DNA of 64,000 bases from Enterobacter asburiae (GCA_011754535.1 JAAQVN010000001.1:2170001-2234000), one strand, 5' to 3'. Shown: positions 36,314 through 46,016, counted from the first letter of the stretch. Made by a program: numbers and translations. The notes: a model not told the origin generated them from the sequence alone.

Positions 36314-36868
36314 ATGGATTATTTAAATTCATTGCAGAGAATATTGTCACTTGATCCTTCACGAATGCAGGTGCTTTACGCGGTTCGTGATTTGCAACTT
36401 CCTGATTGCTGGATAGGCGCGGGTTTTGTCAGGGATGCCGTATGGGATCACTTGCATGCCTATTGGAAAAAGTCCTTTTCAGGCGATGTGGATGTGGTCT
36501 GGTTCGATCCCGAATGGTGTACGCCAGACGATGAACGTCATCTGGAAGAAAAACTTAAGCAACGGATGCCCGCTTTTGACTGGTCCGTAAAGAATCAAGC
36601 CAGGATGCATCTGCGTAATGGTGATAATCCCTATCGCTCAACAGAAAATGCGCTGTTGTACTGGCCCGAAACTGCGACGGCTGTAGGCGTCAGGCTGGGC
36701 GCTAACGATGTTATTGAGGTCATTGCACCCTATGGTCTTAATGACCTGTTTGAGCTGAGTTTAAGACCAACGCCTGCGTTTGAGCGGGAAAAATATGACG
36801 TCTTCAGGCGGCGCGTTGAAAAGAAGCGGTGGTTAGAACGTTATCCTCAACTGCGGCTTATTAATTGA
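36314..36868 (+). CDS. Nucleotidyltransferase family protein (DUF925 type)
   Basis: 184 residues from the chosen start MDYLNSLQRIL. GAGFVRDAVWDHLH followed by SGDVDVVWFDPEW is the family's nucleotidyltransferase-like motif, with the acidic pair D-x-D in the expected place. The C-terminus KKRWLERYPQLRLI is typical. Substrate and role are unknown. In-frame starts exist 5 and 8 codons upstream (36299, 36290). Confidence 0.85.
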   Translation: MDYLNSLQRILSLDPSRMQVLYAVRDLQLPDCWIGAGFVRDAVWDHLHAYWKKSFSGDVDVVWFDPEWCTPDDERHLEEKLKQRMPAFDWSVKNQARMHLRNGDNPYRSTENALLYWPETATAVGVRLGANDVIEVIAPYGLNDLFELSLRPTPAFEREKYDVFRRRVEKKRWLERYPQLRLIN

Positions 36869-36957
36869 GCATAGTTAATAACTTAAAGTCTAATCTGTCT
36901 ATTGGGCGCTTATGCCTGTGAACCTTACAGATGACCTGTTGCACACGATCGGGAGCC

Positions 36958-37875
36958 TTATGTTACGCAAGATATATTACTCAATTTCTGATGCATGAAA
37001 TCTATGAGTGCTCGTGTTTTAGCAGGCAAGTAGCGCCGATCTGAATAAAGTGCGAACAATTGCAGTGGAGCAGGGGATTGTTCAAAGTTAAGCTCGATTA
37101 GCCGTCCATCGTTGATGTAGGGTTGGCAGGCTTGTTTCGATAGAATGGCAAAACCGACACCTGCTACAGCCGCTCGTCCTGCCATCTCTCCGCTGTTTAC
37201 CCGGTAATGGCCTTTAACCTTTATCGTCTCGAATCCCCCCTTTTTATTAACAAACTGCCAGGGAGCACCTTTAAGTGCGCTTACGGTTGTAATACAGGGT
37301 AATTCTTCAAAATGCTGTATATGAGAAGGGGTGCCATAACGTTGAATGACAGAAGGTGCAGCAACGATGGTACAAGGGATAGTCACCAGATGGCGAGCGA
37401 TGTAGTCACTGTCATCCATCTGGCCACGGGTGACAATGATCGCTAAATCCAGATCGTCACGAACGGATTCAAAGCCAGACAAATTTGTGACGCAGCTAAT
37501 TTCCAGATCCGGGTGCTGACAGGCGAAATCGGCAACTATAGATCCCAGCAAGACCGGGCCTATTTCATTAGGAATACAGATACGTAACGGGCCCTTAAGC
37601 TGCATTTGCCGCAACGTTAATTCTGTTTCAGTTTGCTCAAGTGCCTCCAGTATTGGCTTCGCTCGGTTATAGAGCAGGTGGCCCGCCTGGGTGAGTTTCA
37701 TATGGCGGGTACTGCGCTCTATAAGCTGAAGATTGAGTTTGTCTTCTAACTGAGAAATACAACGACTCACATTTGATGTCGGCATTTCCAGCGCCCTGGA
37801 TGCCCCAACAAAACTCTCTTTTTCAACCACAGCAATGAACACTTTCAGGGTATTAAAATCCAGAGGCGGCCGCAT
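36958..37875 (-). CDS. LysR-family transcriptional regulator
   Basis: 305 residues. Helix-turn-helix about 1-62 (FIAVVEKESFVGASRALEMPTSNVSRCISQLEDKL), effector domain about 90-295. Divergent from an MFS transporter gene, which it probably controls. Codons are A+T-richer than the surrounding core genes. Confidence 0.9.
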   Translation of the reverse strand: MRPPLDFNTLKVFIAVVEKESFVGASRALEMPTSNVSRCISQLEDKLNLQLIERSTRHMKLTQAGHLLYNRAKPILEALEQTETELTLRQMQLKGPLRICIPNEIGPVLLGSIVADFACQHPDLEISCVTNLSGFESVRDDLDLAIIVTRGQMDDSDYIARHLVTIPCTIVAAPSVIQRYGTPSHIQHFEELPCITTVSALKGAPWQFVNKKGGFETIKVKGHYRVNSGEMAGRAAVAGVGFAILSKQACQPYINDGRLIELNFEQSPAPLQLFALYSDRRYLPAKTRALIDFMHQKLSNISCVT

Positions 37876-37978
37876 TGATTATCCCATAAATGATAACAAT
37901 AAGTGCCATTTTTACCATCTAATGAACAGATTTGATAGCGGTTAAACTCGGATATCTTTCATCCACAGGTCGCCTGCT

Positions 37979-39187
37979 ATGCCACTGGTCACAAAAACGT
38001 TAAATCATAAAACCCTCATACGAATCGCTGCTGTAATTGCTTTTATCCAGTTCACGAATGCGCTGGAATATATGATGTTCAACCCTATTTTTGCTTTTAT
38101 GGCGGCTGATTTTGCTGTTCCCGTATCCTTCTCAGGCTACGTTTCTGGCCTGTACACAACAGGTGCCGTTCTGTCGGGCATTATCGCTTTTTACTGGATC
38201 GGTCGTTTTAATAAGAAACGCTTTCTCATCGCCAATATGGCTCTCCTGGGGCTGCTGACCTTTTTAACGACATTGACTTCCAGTTTTAGCCTTTTGCTTA
38301 CATTACGATTCTGTGCAGGATTGTTGGGCGGTACCACAATGGGGGTGGGTATCAGTATATTGATAAACCACGCACCGACTCACTTGCGTGGAAAAATGTT
38401 AGCGACGGTGATTGCGTCATTTTCGATAGTAAGCATTGCGGGAATGCCCACAATATTATTTTTATGTACTCATTATGGCTGGCATATCGCTTTGTGGTTC
38501 ATCAGTACGCTGTGTTTGTTGGCGTTGCCACTGATTGTCACCATCATTCCACAAGATCGCGTTTCTTTCGAGACACCCCATTCGCAGCCTCTCAATGTGG
38601 ATATTTTACTGTTTGCTTCCGCTAATGCGCTTGTACAGTTTAGCCCAATGCTGGTCGTTCCTGTTCTGGTACCATTACTGTTACAGCAGCCTGGCGCTTC
38701 TCAGGACATGTTGTCCTGGCTATTCTTCGGCGGGGGGATGGCAGGGTACCTGTCGACAAAAATGACAGGCGTGTTAACGACACGTTTTTCTGCTGTGGTT
38801 CTGGCGACAGCTTCAACTATCGTTTTTATTCTGAGTTTGCTCATACCAATCCTGGGGCTTCCGCATCCGGCGCTATTTATTACTTTATTTCTCGGTGCAT
38901 CTTATAGTCGTCTGGTTTCATCTTCGGCGGTTACGATTCAGTTTCCTGATAACAGGCAACGCGCAGGATTCATGTCATTACAAACATCAATGATGTATTT
39001 GATTACAACGATCGCATTTTTTTTGTCTTCTTTTTTATTACCTGGGTATGACATGACACAACAAAAAATGAACACGTTACTAACGGTTAGCGCCATTTCC
39101 GCATTAGGGTTCCCAATCATCGTTATCTTTTTGCAAAAGAAACTGGCTAAACGTAAGAACCAACCCGACCTTCTCGTCATTGATTAG
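37979..39187 (+). CDS. MFS transporter
   Basis: 402 residues, 12 predicted membrane segments, cytoplasmic basic C-terminus (KKLAKRKNQPD). It belongs to the AraJ/NepI-like drug and metabolite efflux group by general pattern; substrate unknown. Divergent from the LysR gene and followed after 134 bp by a SulP permease gene. A+T-rich. Confidence 0.88.
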   Translation: MPLVTKTLNHKTLIRIAAVIAFIQFTNALEYMMFNPIFAFMAADFAVPVSFSGYVSGLYTTGAVLSGIIAFYWIGRFNKKRFLIANMALLGLLTFLTTLTSSFSLLLTLRFCAGLLGGTTMGVGISILINHAPTHLRGKMLATVIASFSIVSIAGMPTILFLCTHYGWHIALWFISTLCLLALPLIVTIIPQDRVSFETPHSQPLNVDILLFASANALVQFSPMLVVPVLVPLLLQQPGASQDMLSWLFFGGGMAGYLSTKMTGVLTTRFSAVVLATASTIVFILSLLIPILGLPHPALFITLFLGASYSRLVSSSAVTIQFPDNRQRAGFMSLQTSMMYLITTIAFFLSSFLLPGYDMTQQKMNTLLTVSAISALGFPIIVIFLQKKLAKRKNQPDLLVID

Positions 39188-39321
39188 CATAACGTCCGCT
39201 TTTGGCTGTGAGTACAACGGGTCGATGCAACGCTATCCTTTATCCGGAGCATTTGAAAGCCAGAACCTCGTAAAGAAGTGTGCCAATATTACGTGGGTGA
39301 TATCTATATCCGGAGAATAAC

Positions 39322-41037
39322 GTGTTCGGAAGAGTTTTATTAAACTACATGCCAGGGCTACAAAATTTGTTAGCCTACGATAAAAGTTGGCTGAAACAGG
39401 ATGTTAAAGCCGGGTTATCCGTTGCGGCTGTAGCGCTACCCGTAGCTATTGCTTATGCTGAGCTGGCAGGGGTTGGGGCAATAGTCGGGCTTTATTCGTG
39501 CGTTTTACCGATGATAGCGTATGCACTGTTTGGTTCTTCACGTCAGCTTATTGTTGGCCCTGATGCCACAACCTGCGCGGTGATTGCGGCCGTCGTCTTT
39601 CCGCTTTCTGCAGGTAATCCCGAACTGCACTGGCAACTGACGATTATCATGACATTGATGATGGGCGGGTGGTGCCTGCTTGCCAGTAAGTTTCGTCTGG
39701 GCGCACTTGCCGATCTGCTTTCTCATCCCATTCTTACGGGTTTGCTAAATGGCGTAGCCGTGACGATTATTGTCGGGCAATTAGGCAAGGTTTTAGGGAT
39801 CAAGCTAGATGAAGCACAGGTTATTGAAAAAATAATAGCCTTGCCAGGCCGATTGTCAGACAGCCATTTATTAACCATAGGGATATCACTTTTAACGTTA
39901 ATTATTTTAATGGTTATTAAAACGTATCGTAGCCACTGGCCAGCACCGTTGATTGCCATTGTACTGACAACGGTTCTGGTGTGGGGAACAGCTGCGCAAC
40001 AGTATGGTATTGCCACGATTGGGGGAGATGGCTTCCAGTCTGGCTTACCCGTCGTTAACTGGGGGGAATTCCAGCCTGGTCCGATGCGTGATTTGGTGAT
40101 CCCGGCGCTGAACCTGGCTTTGGTCAGTTTTGTGAGTCTGATGCTGACCGCCCGCAGTTTTGCCGCGAAAAATGGTTATGAAATCAATGCTGATGCTGAG
40201 TTCAGAGCGCTGGGTATTGCGAACATTATGTCTGGGTTATCCCAGGGGTTTGCTATCAGTGGTGCTGATTCCCGGACCGCGGTTAATGATTCAGTGGGTG
40301 GGAAAAGTCAGCTGGTTTCCATAGTCGCGGCCTTACTCATCGGTATCGTTGTGGTATTTTTCACCCAGCCATTACAATTTATTCCGGTATCTGCATTAGG
40401 TATTGTTCTAATGTATGCCTCGTGGTCATTAATTGATTTACGTGGGCTCTGGAACCTGAGGCGCAGAAATAAACAGGCATTCCGCCTGGCCTTCTTCACT
40501 TTTGGCTGTGTTTTAATTATCGGCGTTATCCAGGGGATCGGCCTTGCGGTGTTGCTTGGCCTGTTACAGTTCCTTCGTACAGTGTTTCGTCCCTCTGAGC
40601 ACTTGTTGGGCACTGACGAAGATGGAATGATTCACTCATTAGGTAATACAACCGATATTAAAATGGTCCCGGGCGTGCTGATGTATCGATTTAACTCACC
40701 GTTGACCTATTTTAATGTGGCTTATTTTAAACGTCGGGTATTGAACCTGGTTGATGGTACTGCATTACAACCTAAATGGGTGGTCATTGATGCCGTTGCT
40801 TGCTTCACCTATTCAGACATCAGCGTCCTGGCAACCATTAATGAGTTAAAGCGTGACCTGAAGGGGCGAAAGATTACGTTAATCCTGGCGGGCAGAAAAA
40901 CGGAATTAACGCGCTGGTTTAAAGAGAGTCGGCCAACGATGAATGATGATGACATGATTCTGGCGCCAGACCTCTATCTGGCACTTCGGTTCATTCAGAG
41001 TAAAGAGAGTGCGAGTGAATCAGGTGGCGAGGTATAA
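39322..41037 (+). CDS. SulP-family anion permease with STAS domain
   Basis: 571 residues. Membrane domain about residues 30-420 with the SulP pattern PVAIAYAELAGVGAIVGLYSCVLPMIAYALFGSSRQLIVGPDA near the N-terminus, and a C-terminal cytoplasmic STAS domain (about 440-555, VVIDAVACFTYSDISVLATINEL). Family members move sulfate, bicarbonate or dicarboxylates; the substrate here is open. Starts with GTG, preceded by CCGGAG. With the LysR and MFS genes it forms an A+T-richer cluster. Confidence 0.9.
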   Translation: MFGRVLLNYMPGLQNLLAYDKSWLKQDVKAGLSVAAVALPVAIAYAELAGVGAIVGLYSCVLPMIAYALFGSSRQLIVGPDATTCAVIAAVVFPLSAGNPELHWQLTIIMTLMMGGWCLLASKFRLGALADLLSHPILTGLLNGVAVTIIVGQLGKVLGIKLDEAQVIEKIIALPGRLSDSHLLTIGISLLTLIILMVIKTYRSHWPAPLIAIVLTTVLVWGTAAQQYGIATIGGDGFQSGLPVVNWGEFQPGPMRDLVIPALNLALVSFVSLMLTARSFAAKNGYEINADAEFRALGIANIMSGLSQGFAISGADSRTAVNDSVGGKSQLVSIVAALLIGIVVVFFTQPLQFIPVSALGIVLMYASWSLIDLRGLWNLRRRNKQAFRLAFFTFGCVLIIGVIQGIGLAVLLGLLQFLRTVFRPSEHLLGTDEDGMIHSLGNTTDIKMVPGVLMYRFNSPLTYFNVAYFKRRVLNLVDGTALQPKWVVIDAVACFTYSDISVLATINELKRDLKGRKITLILAGRKTELTRWFKESRPTMNDDDMILAPDLYLALRFIQSKESASESGGEV

Positions 41038-41043
41038 GTTAAA

Positions 41044-41070
41044 GGCTTGCCCGCCACCGGCGAGCAAGCC
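41044..41070. terminator. Hairpin between SulP gene and dmsD
   Basis: Nested stem GGCTTGC-C-CGCC / GGCG-A-GCAAGCC with an ACC loop, between the two convergent stop codons. No long T-run, so it may end transcription weakly or with Rho. Confidence 0.6.
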
Positions 41071-41076
41071 ACACCT

Positions 41077-41691
41077 CTAGCGATACAGCGTCTTTTCCGC
41101 AACCGGAATAAGCAGTCCGGATCGCCAGTCCGCCAGCGTCAGCTGCGCAAGCCTGCCCAGCGCGGTATAAAACGGATGCCCGGCGTTATCGACAAACACT
41201 GACAGGAAGCGGGTGCTCCACGGCAGGAGGTGCCACGCCAGAAGCTGAGCGCACTCCGCTTCGCGGCCATTCTCGGCCAGCCACGCCGCGAGCATTAGCA
41301 ACGTGCCAAAGTGATCTTCCGGTTCCTGTTGCTGCATCTCAAACGCGATATTGTTCTCCCGCATCCACTGTCGCAGCGCGAGGGTCGAATCGCCAAACAG
41401 CACGGATTCACGGTCCAGCCAGACGGAACCCCACGGCGGAGCGGGCAGGGCATAAGGACCAATAAACAGCCGTTGCCAGGCGTCGGTCAGCGGTTCATCG
41501 GAAGATGAGGCAAACGTATCGGCAACGGGCTGCAGCGCTTCCGGCGGCAGGGGCCAGTCCTGAACCCATTCGCCAGCGGTAAGAGCGCTCACCAGCGGCG
41601 CGGCCTGCTCGCTGTCGGGAGCGAAATAAAACAGCGCGCCCAGTACCCTGGCGCTGAACGCGAACGATTCACGATGTGAGACGTCTTCCAT
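41077..41691 (-). CDS. dmsD: Tat proofreading chaperone DmsD
   Basis: 204 residues, TorD/DmsD family, all-helical. It binds the twin-arginine signal of DmsA/YnfE and holds it until cofactor loading is finished. Conserved parts: PPWGSVWLDRESVLFGDSTLALRQWM and EPEDHFGTLLMLAAWLAE (about 115-155). The frame opens 30 codons upstream, but MEDVSHRESFAFSARVLGALF with AAGGA in front matches E. coli DmsD. It directly follows ynfE here with 93 bp between. Confidence 0.94.
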   Translation of the reverse strand: MEDVSHRESFAFSARVLGALFYFAPDSEQAAPLVSALTAGEWVQDWPLPPEALQPVADTFASSSDEPLTDAWQRLFIGPYALPAPPWGSVWLDRESVLFGDSTLALRQWMRENNIAFEMQQQEPEDHFGTLLMLAAWLAENGREAECAQLLAWHLLPWSTRFLSVFVDNAGHPFYTALGRLAQLTLADWRSGLLIPVAEKTLYR

Positions 41692-41784
41692 TAAACTTTC
41701 CTTGCTTGCGCGGACGACGCCCGCGCGACTGTGATAACCGATAATACTGACCATTGAATAAACTATGGTCTCGCGTTTCACCTT

Positions 41785-44223
41785 TTACACCTTCTCAATC
41801 CGCACCAGATTGGTGTGCTGCGGGTTGCCTTTTGCCAGCGGAGAAGGTCGATGGGTCGTCAGCGTGTTGATGCATGAGCCGTGGTCGATACGATCGCCAC
41901 TCATATTGGCATCGTGCCAGGCTCCCTGGCCCATCGCGCTCACGCCGGGCATGATGCGCGGCGTCACTTTTGCTTCAGTTCGCACCTCACCGCGACTATT
42001 AAAGACGCGCACCGTATCGCCGTTCTTAATGCCGCGTTTTTCGGCATCGACAGGATTAAGCCAGACCTCCTGGCGGCAGGCCGCTTTCAGCACGTCGACG
42101 TTGCCATAGCTCGAGTGGGTTCGGGCTTTAAAGTGGAAACCGAACAGCTGTAGTGGGAACTGCGCGCGCTCGGGCGCATCCCATCCGTCAAAGGTTGATG
42201 CGTACACGGGCAGTGGGCTAATGGTCTCGTCTTTTGCCAACTCCCAGGTCGCCGCAATCTTCGCCAGCTTGCTGGAGTAAATTTCAATCTTGCCCGATGG
42301 CGTTTTCAGCGGATTGGCTTCCGGGTTCTCGCGGAATTTTTTATAGGCCACAAAGTGTCCGTTCGGATCTTTGCGCTTATAAATGCCCATTTTTTTCAGC
42401 TCGTCATAGGACGGTAGTGCGGGATCTTTTGCGAGCATTTTGGCATACAGATACTGCAGCCACTCTTCCTGCGTGCGCCCTTCGGTAAATTTCTGATGAA
42501 TATCCGGCCCGAGGCGTTTTGCCACTTCGCTCATGATCCAATAGATGGGCTTACGCTCAAACTTCGGTGCAGTCACGGGCTGGAGGAAAATCAGGTAGCC
42601 CATGTTGCCTGCATAATCGTTAGGAATGATGTCTTCCTGTTCGACGGTCATCAGGTCCGGCAACACGATATCGGCGTACTTCGCTGACGAGGTCATGAAG
42701 TTATCAATGACGACGATCGTTTCGCATTTACTTTCGTCCTGCAGGATCTCGTGAGTTTTATTGATATCGGAGTGCTGGTTAATAATGGTGTTGCCCGCGT
42801 AGTTCCAGATGAACTTAATCGGCACGTCCAGCTTATCCTTACCGCGCACCCCGTCGCGCAGGGCAGTCATTTCCGGGCCACGGACGATGGCATCCGTCCA
42901 GCTGAAGCAGGATATTTGCGTTTTAACCGGATTTTCCGGCAGCGGCATACGTTCGATAGTGATGGTGTAGCTGGATTCGCGCGCGCCGCTGTTGCCACCG
43001 TTGATCCCCACATTACCTGTGAGGATCGGCAGCATCGCGATGGCGCGGGAGGTCAGTTCTCCGTTTGCCTGTCGCTGTGGTCCCCAGCCCTGGCTGATAT
43101 AGGCCGGTTTTGCAGAGCCAATCTCGCGGGCCAGTTTAATGATGCGATCTACCGGAATGCCGGTGATGTGCGAGGCCCATTCAGGCGTTTTCGCCGTGTT
43201 GTCATCCCCCTGGCCGAGAATATACGCTTTATAGTGACCATTCGCGGGGGCGCCTTCCGGCAGCGTTTTTTCGTCATAGCCAACGCAGTATTTGTCCAGG
43301 AACGGCTGGTCGACCAGGTTTTCGTCGATCAATACCCAGGCAATACCTGCCACCAGTGCGGCATCAGTACCCGGACGGATCGGGATCCATTCATCTTCGC
43401 GTCCGGCTGCCGTATCGGTATAGCGTGGGTCGATAACGATCATGCGCGCGTTGGACCGCTCGCGAGCCTGCTCCAGATAATACGTAATCCCGCCGCCGCT
43501 CATGCGCGTTTCCGCCGGATTATTGCCGAACATCACCACCAGTTTGGTGTTTTCAATATCCGAGGTGCTGTTCCCGTCATTGCTGCCGTAGGTATAGGGC
43601 ATGGCGCAGGCGATTTGCGCCGTGCTGTAGGTGCCGTAGTGGCTCAGAAAACCGCCGTAGCAGTTCATCAGGCGCGCCACCAGCGAAGCGTAAGGAGAGG
43701 AACGGGTGATATTGCCGCCGACAATGCCGGAGGAGTAGTTAATATACACCGCTTCGTTGCCGTATTTGTCGACCACGTCTTTCAGGCTGGCAGTGATAGC
43801 GTCCAGCGCTTCATCCCAAGTGATGCGCTCAAATTTGCCCTCACCGCGTTTGCCCACGCGTTTCATCGGGTAGTTCAGGCGGTCAGGGTGGTTGATGCGG
43901 CGGCGAATAGAGCGCCCGCGCAGGCAGGCTCGGACCTGGTGATTACCATAGATATCCTCACCGGTGTTATCCGTTTCGACCCAGTACACTTCATTGTCGC
44001 GGACGTGCAGGCGCAGCGCGCAGCGGCTGCCGCAGTTGACCGAGCAGGCACCCCAGACCACTTTATCTTCCGCAGGCTGGACGGCATTTTGCACCGCAGC
44101 GGCTGCGCTTTTTAGACCAAAAGGAAGCGAGATCCCGCCAGCGGCAAGCGCCAGAGAACCTATTGCGGTAGATTTCACGAGAGTTCGGCGGCTAATACCG
44201 CCGTGATGATCGACCTCAGACAT
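41785..44223 (-). CDS. ynfE: DMSO-reductase-family molybdoenzyme YnfE
   Basis: 812 residues. Tat signal peptide SRRTLVKSTAIGSLALAAGG (about 11-30), then a [4Fe-4S] site (CSVNCGSRC ... RACLRGRS, about 59-100) and the Mo-bis-MGD catalytic domain; the YGTYSTAQI stretch (about 195) probably supplies the Mo-ligating Ser. Closest to E. coli YnfE/YnfF, which reduce selenate or S/N-oxides in the periplasm under anaerobiosis. Unlike in E. coli (ynfEFGH-dmsD), no iron-sulfur subunit (YnfG) or membrane anchor (YnfH) gene follows; dmsD comes next. An FNR-like site lies upstream. Confidence 0.94.
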   Translation of the reverse strand: MSEVDHHGGISRRTLVKSTAIGSLALAAGGISLPFGLKSAAAAVQNAVQPAEDKVVWGACSVNCGSRCALRLHVRDNEVYWVETDNTGEDIYGNHQVRACLRGRSIRRRINHPDRLNYPMKRVGKRGEGKFERITWDEALDAITASLKDVVDKYGNEAVYINYSSGIVGGNITRSSPYASLVARLMNCYGGFLSHYGTYSTAQIACAMPYTYGSNDGNSTSDIENTKLVVMFGNNPAETRMSGGGITYYLEQARERSNARMIVIDPRYTDTAAGREDEWIPIRPGTDAALVAGIAWVLIDENLVDQPFLDKYCVGYDEKTLPEGAPANGHYKAYILGQGDDNTAKTPEWASHITGIPVDRIIKLAREIGSAKPAYISQGWGPQRQANGELTSRAIAMLPILTGNVGINGGNSGARESSYTITIERMPLPENPVKTQISCFSWTDAIVRGPEMTALRDGVRGKDKLDVPIKFIWNYAGNTIINQHSDINKTHEILQDESKCETIVVIDNFMTSSAKYADIVLPDLMTVEQEDIIPNDYAGNMGYLIFLQPVTAPKFERKPIYWIMSEVAKRLGPDIHQKFTEGRTQEEWLQYLYAKMLAKDPALPSYDELKKMGIYKRKDPNGHFVAYKKFRENPEANPLKTPSGKIEIYSSKLAKIAATWELAKDETISPLPVYASTFDGWDAPERAQFPLQLFGFHFKARTHSSYGNVDVLKAACRQEVWLNPVDAEKRGIKNGDTVRVFNSRGEVRTEAKVTPRIMPGVSAMGQGAWHDANMSGDRIDHGSCINTLTTHRPSPLAKGNPQHTNLVRIEKV

Positions 44224-44319
44224 GGCTCACCCCAGGATTGAGATTACGTATTATTTTTACCCGTGATTACAACCGGGCTAATGATGGGGTGAGTGTTACT
44301 TATTTGGAGGTATTAGATC

Positions 44320-44333
44320 TTAATCCTAATCAA
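44320..44333 (-). promoter_or_regulatory. FNR-like site upstream of ynfE
   Basis: Minus strand TTGATTAGGATTAA, matching the FNR consensus TTGAT-N4-ATCAA at nine of ten positions, 97 bp before the ynfE start. The E. coli ynfE operon is FNR-activated. A TAACAC -10-like hexamer (44298-44293) is placed about right for class II activation. Confidence 0.7.
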
Positions 44334-44355
44334 GTCAAAGGGGATTGAGGGTAAA

Positions 44356-44622
44356 TTACTGAGCTTCAGTAGCCCCGCTGCCTGTACGGGTGTACAAAAT
44401 TTTAAAGGTGTCGTTGGCGCAGTGGCCCACCACCTGCGCGTCCGGCTGGTCAGCTTGATCATTCGGCACAATGCTCAGCGTAAAACCTGACTCCGGCACG
44501 CCGTTGTTGATAATCTTCTGCTGAATGTCGCTTTTCACGCGCTCGCAGGAGTCGGGTGCCGCCAGCGCGGCGGTTGAAGCACTCATTAACAGCAGGGCGG
44601 TAATCCAGGGTAACCGTTTCAT
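44356..44622 (-). CDS. ynfD: DUF1161 periplasmic protein YnfD
   Basis: 88 residues. Signal peptide about 1-21 (MSASTAALA-APDSC), then a short domain with two cysteines (SCERVKSDIQQKI, VVGHCAND) and a C-terminal KILYTR. The DUF1161 pattern and the position between ynfC and ynfE point to YnfD. Function unknown; secreted by the Sec route. Confidence 0.82.
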   Translation of the reverse strand: MKRLPWITALLLMSASTAALAAPDSCERVKSDIQQKIINNGVPESGFTLSIVPNDQADQPDAQVVGHCANDTFKILYTRTGSGATEAQ

Positions 44623-44727
44623 CTGTAGCTCCTTTTCTCTGTGTATAGATTAATTTTAGCATGCTTCGTGTAAACAACTGTATTTGCTAATATGATTGGG
44701 AATAATCTCTCTGTATTGGTAAAGAAT

Positions 44728-45438
44728 GTGAAGAAATATGCAGCGATAACGCTCCTGGCAGCCGCTCTCGCAGGGTGTGACAACAACTCCGCGCCGCTGT
44801 CGTTTACACCGGAGATGGCGAGTTTTTCAAACGAGTTTGATTTTGACCCTCTGCGCGGCCCGGTCAAAGACTTTACCCAGACGCTGTTCAACGAGAAGGG
44901 CGAAGTGTCCAAACGGGTCACCGGTACCGTGTCGGCGGAAGGGTGTTTCGATACGCTGGAACTGCACGACCTGGAGGCTAACACGGGCGTAGCGCTGGTG
45001 CTGGATGCCAACTACTACATTGATGCAGAAACCCAGCAGCGTAAGGTGAAGCTGCAGGGCAAATGCCAGCTGGCCGAACTGCCGTCAGCCGGGGTGACGT
45101 GGGATACCGACGACAATGGCTTTGTGGTGGCCGCGCACGGCAAAGAGATGGAAGTGAAGTATCGATACGATGCGGATGGCTATCCGCTGGGCAAAACCAC
45201 TGTCTCCGGGGATCAGAATTTATCGGTGCAGTCGACACCGTCAAAGGATCTGCGCAAAAGAATGGATTACTCGGCCGTGAGCCTGTTAAACGACAAGCCG
45301 CTCGGCAACGTGACGCAGAGCTGCGACTACGATCGACACAACAACCCGGTCAGCTGCGATCTCACCATCATTGACGACAGCGTTAAGCCTGCCGTTGAGC
45401 GCAAGTACACCATCAAGAATACGATTGAGTACTACTGA
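44728..45438 (+). CDS. ynfC: Lipoprotein YnfC
   Basis: 236 residues from a GTG start. Lipoprotein signal VKKYAAITLLAAALAGC with the lipidated Cys at residue 17, as in E. coli YnfC; LSFTPEMASFSNEFDFDPLRGPVKDFTQTL follows and the end is YTIKNTIEYY. An in-frame ATG 12 codons upstream (44692) would give an unusually long signal, so the GTG is preferred. UPF0257 family, role unknown, anchored in a membrane facing the periplasm. Confidence 0.9.
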   Translation: MKKYAAITLLAAALAGCDNNSAPLSFTPEMASFSNEFDFDPLRGPVKDFTQTLFNEKGEVSKRVTGTVSAEGCFDTLELHDLEANTGVALVLDANYYIDAETQQRKVKLQGKCQLAELPSAGVTWDTDDNGFVVAAHGKEMEVKYRYDADGYPLGKTTVSGDQNLSVQSTPSKDLRKRMDYSAVSLLNDKPLGNVTQSCDYDRHNNPVSCDLTIIDDSVKPAVERKYTIKNTIEYY

Positions 45439-45444
45439 GAATAA

Positions 45445-45468
45445 AACCGCGCAGGTTACTGCGCGGTT
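45445..45468 (-). terminator. Hairpin overlapping the speG stop
   Basis: Perfect 10-bp stem AACCGCGCAG / CTGCGCGGTT with a GTTA loop. The speG stop codon (45456-45458) is in the loop, and a TTTTAT tract follows on the minus strand. It lies between the convergent ynfC and speG genes. Confidence 0.75.
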
Positions 45469-46016
45469 GGTTTCAGCAGGCTGGCGCCTGACGGCTTGTG
45501 TCCCGCCAGGTGCTGATGCTGGAAGATGCACATGCGGATGGTGTTGCGGTATTCGCCGTTGATAAAGAACTCGTGAATCAGCTCGCCTTCTACCATAAAG
45601 CCCAGCTTACGGTAGATATGGATCGCTTTCTCGTTCTCTTTATCCACGATCAGGTAAAGCTTGTAGAGGTTCAGGACGTTAAATCCGTAATCCATCGCCA
45701 GCTTCGCCGCCCGTGAGGCCAGGCCTTTCCCCTGGTGCTCAGGCGAAATAATGATCTGGAACTCCGCCCGACGGTGAACGTGGTTGATCTCAACCAGCTC
45801 CACAAGCCCCGCTTTTTCACCCTCACACTCCACCACAAAACGACGCTCGCTCTGATCGTGAATGTGCTTATCGTAGAGATCGGACAGCTCGACAAAGGCC
45901 TCGTACGGCTCTTCGAACCAGTAGCGCATTACGCTGGCGTTATTGTCGAGCTGGTGGACAAAGCGCAGATCTTCACGCTCCAGCGGCCGGAGTTTTACGT
46001 CACAGGGCGCCGACAT
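45456..46016 (-). CDS. speG: Spermidine N1/N8-acetyltransferase SpeG
   Basis: 186 residues, equal to E. coli SpeG. GNAT fold: acetyl-CoA loop [13 protein letters not shown] (about 87-99), catalytic Tyr region in IHIYRKLGF. It acetylates spermidine to prevent polyamine toxicity, linking with the nearby mdtJI and puu genes. The start [16 protein letters not shown] overlaps the ynfB stop by one base (TAATG). Confidence 0.97.
   Translation of the reverse strand: MSAPCDVKLRPLEREDLRFVHQLDNNASVMRYWFEEPYEAFVELSDLYDKHIHDQSERRFVVECEGEKAGLVELVEINHVHRRAEFQIIISPEHQGKGLASRAAKLAMDYGFNVLNLYKLYLIVDKENEKAIHIYRKLGFMVEGELIHEFFINGEYRNTIRMCIFQHQHLAGHKPSGASLLKPTAQ

Noticed and set aside
42751..44115. 454-codon open frame on the plus strand
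   Set aside because: Exact antisense of ynfE; the peptide has no family pattern and the frame is open because of G+C codon bias of the real gene.
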